Assembly: GCA_003171295.1 (NCBI GenBank)
Contig: PMYF01000760.1
Span: 1-9,860 of the forward strand
Direction of reading: 5' to 3'
Length of the DNA: 9,860 bases
From: Acidobacteriota bacterium
GTDB lineage: Bacteria; Acidobacteriota; Terriglobia; UBA7540
Below the pieces are notes generated by a model. It had not been told where the DNA came from, did not search any database, and saw only the letters and a list, made by a program, of their open reading frames with translations. Of this stretch, positions 6,346 through 9,860 are shown piece by piece; the first letter of the stretch is position 1, and each line of letters opens with the position of its first letter. The translations under genes were made by a program, and so were the position numbers.

Positions 6346-7748
6346 GATTCAGGAGGTGGGTTCCGGTGTTTGAATCTTCAAGGGGCGATCGGGAAGAATC
6401 GACAAAAAGGGCCAATTCCCCAGTGCGTGGCGAGGGAAGCTCTGTATTTCAATGTTGCGCCGTGCTTTGTATCGTGGTTTTCGCGCTCGGCCTGGCGGAA
6501 ACCGTCCCAGCCCAGACTGCACCACCCCAAACCCTGCAGCTCTCGCTGCAAGATGCCGAGGCGCTGGCGTTGCGAAACCATCCGCATTTACAGGCAGCCA
6601 CCTTTAACGCTCAGGCTGCCGAACAAGTGACCCGGGAAGTGAAATCGGTCTATTTGCCCACCGCCGGGGGTAGCCTGACAGGGGCCGGGGCAATATCCAA
6701 TAGCCGCATCGCCGCGGGCGCCCTCAACAATCCGCTTATATTGAACCGCTATTCGAATGGCGTGACAGTCAACCAACTCATCACGGACTTCGGGCACACT
6801 TCCAATTTGGTCGCCTCGGCGCGGCTGGGCGCCAAGGCCGCCTCCGAAAGTGCCCAGCAAACTGCGCAGGACGTGCTATTGGCCGTTAATCAAGCCTATT
6901 TCGGCATTCTGCGCGCTGATGCTGTGCTCAAGGTCGCTGAGGAGACCGTGCGGGCTCGCCAGATTCTTACTGACCAGGTCACCACACTGGAGAAGAACAA
7001 GCTGAGATCCATGTTGGACGTCAGTTTCGCCGAGGTCAATCTATCACAGGCACGATTGCTGCTCGTTCAAGCGCAAAACGACGAGAAGGCTGCTTATGCG
7101 GAGTTGGCTAATGCGCTCGGATTCGCCAACCCCCAGCCCTTTTATCTTTCCGACGAGCCGTTGCCCGCCGCGCCGCCCGCTGACCCGACGGAGTTGGTTG
7201 CGCAGGCACTGCAAAGCCGGCCAGACCTTGCCAGCGCACGCTTCAGCCACGATGCGGCTTTGCGCTATGCGCGCGCCGAGCGGGATTTGTGGATGCCTAC
7301 CATCAGTGCCACAGGCACCGCGGGCCTCACCCCGGCTTATCAAGCCCCGCTCAGCGACCGTTACGCCGCAGCGGGCATCAATGTGAATATTCCCATCTTC
7401 AACGGTTTCCTCTTCTCCGCGCGTCACCAGGAGGCAAACCTCCGCGCCAAGGCAGCGGACCAGGACATGCGCGACCTGGCCGATCGCATCGCGCGCAACG
7501 TGCGGACCGCCTGGCTCGACGCCCGCACGGCCTACCAGAGGCTCGACGTTACCGCCCAGTTGTTGCGGCACGCTAAGTTGGCGCTTGACCTCGCGCAGGG
7601 CCGCTACAAGCTCGGCCTGAGCTCGATTGTGGAACTGTCACAAGCGCAACTGAATTTGACCCAAGCGCAGATCGCTAGCACCAGCGCCAAATATGATTAC
7701 CAGATTCAGTATGCAGTTCTCAGCTATCAGATGGGACAACTACACTAG
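6342..7748 (+). CDS. TolC-family outer-membrane efflux channel
   Basis: This protein is the outer-membrane exit duct of the tripartite pump (two OEP repeats, trimeric alpha/beta-barrel). The 468-residue form starts at ATG 6342, overlapping the permease stop as ATGA, with GAGGTC at 6331-6336. A second start, GTG 6366, has a better ribosome binding site (AGGAGGTG, 6351-6358). Signal-peptide hydrophobic core CCAVLCIVVFALGLAET lies at about 38-54, with likely cleavage after VPA (55-57). The N-terminal stretch before the core is unusually long and charged for a signal peptide, so a start nearer the core (for example GTG 6423) is also possible. The first OEP repeat begins LSLQDAEALALRNHPHL; the second contains SRPDLASARFSHDAAL. 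GINVNIPIFNGF is the usual beta-strand segment, and GRYKLGLSSIVELSQAQLNL is the characteristic C-terminal motif. No N-terminal Cys lipobox is seen, unlike NodT/OprM-type channels. Confidence 0.94.
   Translation: MRFRRWVPVFESSRGDREESTKRANSPVRGEGSSVFQCCAVLCIVVFALGLAETVPAQTAPPQTLQLSLQDAEALALRNHPHLQAATFNAQAAEQVTREVKSVYLPTAGGSLTGAGAISNSRIAAGALNNPLILNRYSNGVTVNQLITDFGHTSNLVASARLGAKAASESAQQTAQDVLLAVNQAYFGILRADAVLKVAEETVRARQILTDQVTTLEKNKLRSMLDVSFAEVNLSQARLLLVQAQNDEKAAYAELANALGFANPQPFYLSDEPLPAAPPADPTELVAQALQSRPDLASARFSHDAALRYARAERDLWMPTISATGTAGLTPAYQAPLSDRYAAAGINVNIPIFNGFLFSARHQEANLRAKAADQDMRDLADRIARNVRTAWLDARTAYQRLDVTAQLLRHAKLALDLAQGRYKLGLSSIVELSQAQLNLTQAQIASTSAKYDYQIQYAVLSYQMGQLH
6351..6358 (+). promoter_or_regulatory. 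Internal ribosome binding site offering an alternative OMF start
   Basis: AGGAGGTG lies inside the first codons of the OMF frame and 7 nt before an in-frame GTG at 6366. It matches the anti-Shine-Dalgarno sequence better than the site in front of ATG 6342, so the true start may be 6366, eight codons downstream. Confidence 0.45.
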
Positions 7749-7899
7749 CGCAGAGCGTCTGGAATAATGCTGACAACCCACCGGGTATCGCGAGGGAGGA
7801 TTCCCTTTCGACTTCGCCGATGGATTCCCAGAACGAATCTGAGCAAGCGGCCCACCTTTCAATGGGATCTCTCACACGTGACCTAAGATCAATAAATAT
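7749..7899. other. Intergenic DNA after the efflux operon
   Basis: No gene is seen. Two small hairpins are present: ACCC/GGGT at 7776-7786 and AGGGA/TCCCT at 7793-7806. Neither is followed by a run of T, so they are unlikely to be strong terminators. Confidence 0.5.
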
Positions 7900-7923
7900 C
7901 CCCCGGCAAAGTCGGGGGCTTTA
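7900..7923 (+). terminator. GC-rich hairpin, probable terminator of the efflux operon or REP-like element
   Basis: CCCCCG (7900-7905) pairs with CGGGGG (7913-7918), extended by a G-T wobble, across a short CAAAG loop, followed by CTTTA. TAAA (7893-7896) and TTTA (7920-7923) can pair further outside. The T-tract is only three long, so termination would be moderate. The same form is common among intergenic repeated hairpins, so a REP-like element is an equal reading. It lies about 150 nt after the OMF stop. Confidence 0.45.
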
Positions 7924-7931
7924 TGGTTGCT

Positions 7932-7990
7932 GGCTCCTCAAAGGGGCCTGATCGTAACCGATCAGAGGCAAAAACCAAAACCTCGTGAGG
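7932..7990. other. Run of adjacent hairpins, possible structured RNA
   Basis: Directly after the hairpin at 7900-7918 come GGCTCC/GGGGCC (7932-7937 with 7943-7948, loop TCAAA, one T-G pair), the perfect CTGATCG/CGATCAG (7948-7954 with 7959-7965, loop TAAC), and CCTC/GAGG (7981-7984 with 7987-7990). GAGG at 7965-7968 can compete for CCTC at 7981-7984. The spacing is too tight and regular to be clearly random, but I recognise no known riboswitch or ncRNA family. Confidence 0.4.
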
Positions 7991-8196
7991 CGGCGGCCCG
8001 GACGGTACCACCGCAATCGCAAGGATCGTGAAGCACACTGCCGGATCTGTCAAACTGGCTTCGCGGCATGCGGGACCGCTAACCGTCGCGTGCAACTGTG
8101 GATCACGGATTCTCTCACGCCATCGTGATCATCATGGCCGCACCAGCATACTGGAGTGGCAAGAAGCCATACTGGAACCCGGAGAAGGAGGAGATT

Positions 8197-8349
8197 ATGG
8201 ATCAGCTGGTGTACTCCCGCAGCGGGTTCCCCGACCTCTCGTTGGGTCCGCCGATGCTGATTCTTCTCGGGCCTATTCAATGGCCCATTCTACTTATGTT
8301 CGAGGGATTCGGACTGCATGGAACGCGAGACGAGACCGTGCCGCGGTAG
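8197..8349 (+). CDS. Possible 50-residue membrane peptide
   Basis: ATG 8197 is preceded by AAGGAGGAG (8185-8193), a strong ribosome binding site at rather short spacing. The 50-residue product has a single hydrophobic segment, PPMLILLGPIQWPILLMFEG, with acidic and basic residues around it, as in small inner-membrane proteins. The frame stays open upstream to GTG 8098, with ATG 8134 between, so a longer form of up to 83 residues is possible. It ends at TAG 8347, and the same frame then continues directly into the transposase remnant, so it may be decayed sequence from the same insertion element and not a gene. No family is recognised. Confidence 0.25.
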   Translation: MDQLVYSRSGFPDLSLGPPMLILLGPIQWPILLMFEGFGLHGTRDETVPR

Positions 8350-8631
8350 ACCCTGGTTTGGCTGTCCCGAGGGTTTGCATGGAGAGAGATCCTCACCCTT
8401 GTGAAGCCTGAGACTCTGATCCGCTGGCATGGGAAAGGCTTTCGACGGTTTTGGAGGTGGAAGTCGAAAGCTCGAGACTCTAACTTGGGGCCGGGGATTC
8501 CGGATCCTCCCTTGGATTTGCCACAGGAGGCATCCACGCAGTATCGCATTCCCCCATATGACAGCAGCAATACCAGGCCGATTATGGATGGCTTGCATCA
8601 CGAATATGGACTCGAGAGGTTCGCAGCTTGA
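8350..8631 (+). pseudogene. Decayed integrase-core transposase with catalytic middle deleted
   Basis: The frame reads LVWLSRGFAWREILTL, then VKPETLIRWHGKGFRRFWRW, the hallmark linker between the N-terminal helix-turn-helix part and the rve (DDE integrase-core) domain in IS481/IS3-like transposases. Shortly after this it jumps to NLGPGIPDPPLDLPQE and ends with DGLHHEYGLERFAA, which resembles the normal C-terminus of the same family. About 200 residues with the whole DDE catalytic core are missing, the junction lying near 8464-8490. An in-frame TAG at 8347-8349 marks the upstream break, and no intact N-terminal DNA-binding part is recognised. The element cannot transpose by itself. Family naming rests on remembered motif patterns, so the exact IS family is uncertain. 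Confidence 0.75.
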
Positions 8632-8867
8632 TAGCTGGCTACGAAAGTGACAACGTGGATTTTTTGCGGACTAGAGGTAAACAATGAGCCCTCAAGAGAC
8701 CTGACCTCTTGTAATTCTCAGCGGGCCGTCCTGTGTCGGGGAGAATCCGCCCTACAAGTCCCTTGGCAAGTTCTATCCTGGGCTGTGCGCCCATTTTCAC
8801 AAACCAGTGCTCGTTAACAGCCGCGCTCCGCGTCCCGGCGGACTCGACGGCGCGGACTAATATTTTT
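8632..8867. other. Intergenic DNA between transposase remnant and DUF2950 gene
   Basis: No gene is supported. It holds a hairpin CAAGAG/CTCTTG (8693-8698 with 8706-8711) and a GC-rich fold: outer CCGCGC/GCGCGG (8821-8826 with 8850-8855) and inner GTCC/GGAC (8832-8835 with 8840-8843). The latter is followed by TATTTTT at 8861-8867, so it could be a weak plus-strand terminator. The right end of the insertion element probably lies here, but no terminal inverted repeat could be assigned. Confidence 0.4.
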
Positions 8868-8952
8868 GCACGCGCGCTCAGCTTGATGCGTTGAGAGCGG
8901 ACAATCGATACGCCGCACTGGAGGCGCGTGGTGACCTACAAGCTGCGCGTGC
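8868..8952. repeat. Bulged 14-bp inverted repeat downstream of the DUF2950 gene
   Basis: GCACGCGC-GCTC-AGCTTG (8868-8885) and CAAGCTGCGCGTGC (8939-8952) are complementary over 14 bp, interrupted only by the 4-nt GCTC bulge, across a 53-nt loop. On the minus strand the fold is followed by AAAAATA, not T, so it is not a standard terminator of the DUF2950 transcript. It may protect the mRNA 3' end or be an element end. Confidence 0.5.
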
Positions 8953-8968
8953 AGAGACAGAATGCCTT

Positions 8969-9860
8969 TTACTTGGTTTTCTGGTCGCCGGCAGTCTCCT
9001 CCTGCTGCTCTTCAGCCTTTTGCCAACTGGAATTGGGGTTGTATTCTTTCATAGCTTTGGCGAGAACATCGGTCCTCTTGCCGAGATCCTTCTGATACAC
9101 TCCTCCATCCTCGTTAACGATGAACGTCATCACGCCGGACGACCCATATTCCGCCGGATAGGCCACGAAAGCGAAGCCCTCGGTCATTTTGCCGTTTGCG
9201 ATGTAACTTTTCGCGCCGCCTGGGCCATTTTTCCCCTGACGCTTTAGGATAAGGTAATAGTAACCGCGGTAAGGAGTCGGAGCGCCGTCTGGGCTCTTGG
9301 CATACCCCTTAGCAACGGCCGATGCCACCAGCGGCCCGATGGGGCTCTGGGGTTCGCCATCAGCAGCTTTCCAATAAAGGCCATTATGCTGCCCTTCGTC
9401 ACTGAAGATTTCCTGGGCGTACTGGTTGTGTTGTGTGGAGTAGTATTCCTTTTGCGCCGCCACGAGCTCCTGGCAAACGCTAATGGTGGATATTTCGTTC
9501 CGGCCAATTCGTCTGAATAAAATTTCTTTCTTGCCCGCCTGGGTGTCGAAATACCACGCATTACCTCTGTTCAGGAGCGGTATGGGCGTGGGCCAATTCT
9601 CCGCGCCGATATACAAAACGGTGGTTCTATCCGGTTCTTTCACCAGACGGTGCATTTCCTGATATCTCTGTACGAAATTAGCGCGGCTTTGGGCGTCCTC
9701 AACGTCGTCTCCCGACGAGACGATTTGCTTTCCGTCTGCTCCGAGGATATCGAGCATCATTTTTTCGTCATTACTTTGCGCTGCCGTGACGAGTGCGTTG
9801 CTCGCGTCTTCCGGCGATGAAAACGTTTTCTGGCCCGGTTGCTGCGCCATGGAACGGGTG
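8969..9860 (-). CDS. DUF2950 family protein (5' end outside the window)
   Basis: At least 293 residues fit the DUF2950 family, a group of uncharacterised, probably exported proteins frequent in Acidobacteriota. Family-like features are the opening KTFSSPEDASNALVTAAQSN, DILGADGKQIVSSGDDV, LYIGAENWPTPIPLLNRGNA with WYFDTQAGKKEILFRRIGRN, CQELVAAQKEYY, YFLIL-like YYYLILKRQG, and the late EGFAFVAYPAEYGSSGVMTF with NEDGGVYQKDLG. The C-terminus is a charged Glu/Gln/Lys tail. ATG at 9850-9848 gives MAQQPGQ, but the frame remains open upstream (TRS-M-AQQ). MAQQPG looks like the residues around a signal-peptidase cleavage site, so the real start and signal peptide probably lie beyond 9860. The gene converges on the efflux operon. 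DUF2950 genes are often next to DUF3300 genes; such a partner could lie just outside the window. The molecular function is unknown. Confidence 0.9.
   Translation of the reverse strand, partial: TRSMAQQPGQKTFSSPEDASNALVTAAQSNDEKMMLDILGADGKQIVSSGDDVEDAQSRANFVQRYQEMHRLVKEPDRTTVLYIGAENWPTPIPLLNRGNAWYFDTQAGKKEILFRRIGRNEISTISVCQELVAAQKEYYSTQHNQYAQEIFSDEGQHNGLYWKAADGEPQSPIGPLVASAVAKGYAKSPDGAPTPYRGYYYLILKRQGKNGPGGAKSYIANGKMTEGFAFVAYPAEYGSSGVMTFIVNEDGGVYQKDLGKRTDVLAKAMKEYNPNSSWQKAEEQQEETAGDQKTK

Noticed and set aside
7900..8110. Possible cobalamin-type or other known riboswitch
   Set aside because: Hairpins are present, but I find no conserved core motif of a known class, and no suitable gene follows downstream.
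8028..8411. Plus-strand open frame of 127 codons overlapping the transposase remnant in another frame
   Set aside because: It is out of frame with the recognisable transposase motifs, rich in Arg, His and Ser, and without a hydrophobic or domain pattern.
8891..9247. Plus-strand open frame of 118 codons
   Set aside because: It is mostly antisense to the DUF2950 gene. Its hydrophobic part is a by-product of the opposite strand's charged Glu/Gln tail.
1..9860. CRISPR array, tRNA, rRNA or phage genes
   Set aside because: No regularly spaced direct repeats, cloverleaf-like sequence, rRNA-like stretch or phage structural motif was seen on reading both strands.

Overview
The window looks like a chromosomal segment of a moderately GC-rich Gram-negative bacterium. 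Acidobacteriota is the best guess, from the DUF2950 lipoprotein-like gene at the right edge, the type of RND pump and the GC-rich intergenic hairpins. No rRNA or marker gene is present to confirm this.

Left part (1-1085). There is no convincing intact gene here. The first ~260 bases hold a decayed minus-strand coding remnant whose readable pieces lie in at least two or three frames and which runs off the left edge. Bases 321-1071 are mostly non-coding. They contain a weak 118-codon plus-strand reading frame with one hydrophobic segment and a tight cluster of perfect inverted repeats (529-645).

Central part (1086-7748). Four plus-strand genes form a compact operon: an RraA/HMG-aldolase-fold protein, an RND periplasmic adaptor that is probably a lipoprotein, an AcrB-type inner-membrane RND permease, and a TolC-family outer-membrane factor. 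The aldolase-like gene ends 2 nt before the longest adaptor start. A 92-nt gap separates adaptor and permease. Permease and outer-membrane factor overlap by 4 nt (ATGA). Adaptor, permease and OMF together make a complete tripartite efflux machine from inner to outer membrane. The RraA-like gene is the odd partner, and no transcriptional regulator lies in the window. The permease keeps only part of the classical AcrB proton-relay set: Asp398, Arg985 and Thr992 are present, but the second Asp is Asn399 and the relay Lys is Ser955. It also has an extra Arg395 in TM4.

Right part (7749-9860). About 1.2 kb of intergenic DNA follows. It holds a run of strong hairpins (7900-7990) that may end the efflux operon, a possible tiny membrane-protein frame (8197-8349), and a decayed integrase-core transposase whose N-terminal and C-terminal parts are joined with the catalytic core missing (8350-8631). 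After this come further inverted repeats. A minus-strand DUF2950 gene then runs off the right edge, its signal peptide probably outside the window.

The region is mainly ordinary efflux biology with decayed mobile DNA at its borders. The most interesting points are the RraA-like/efflux linkage, the altered proton-relay residues and the structured intergenic stretches. No clearly new system is visible.
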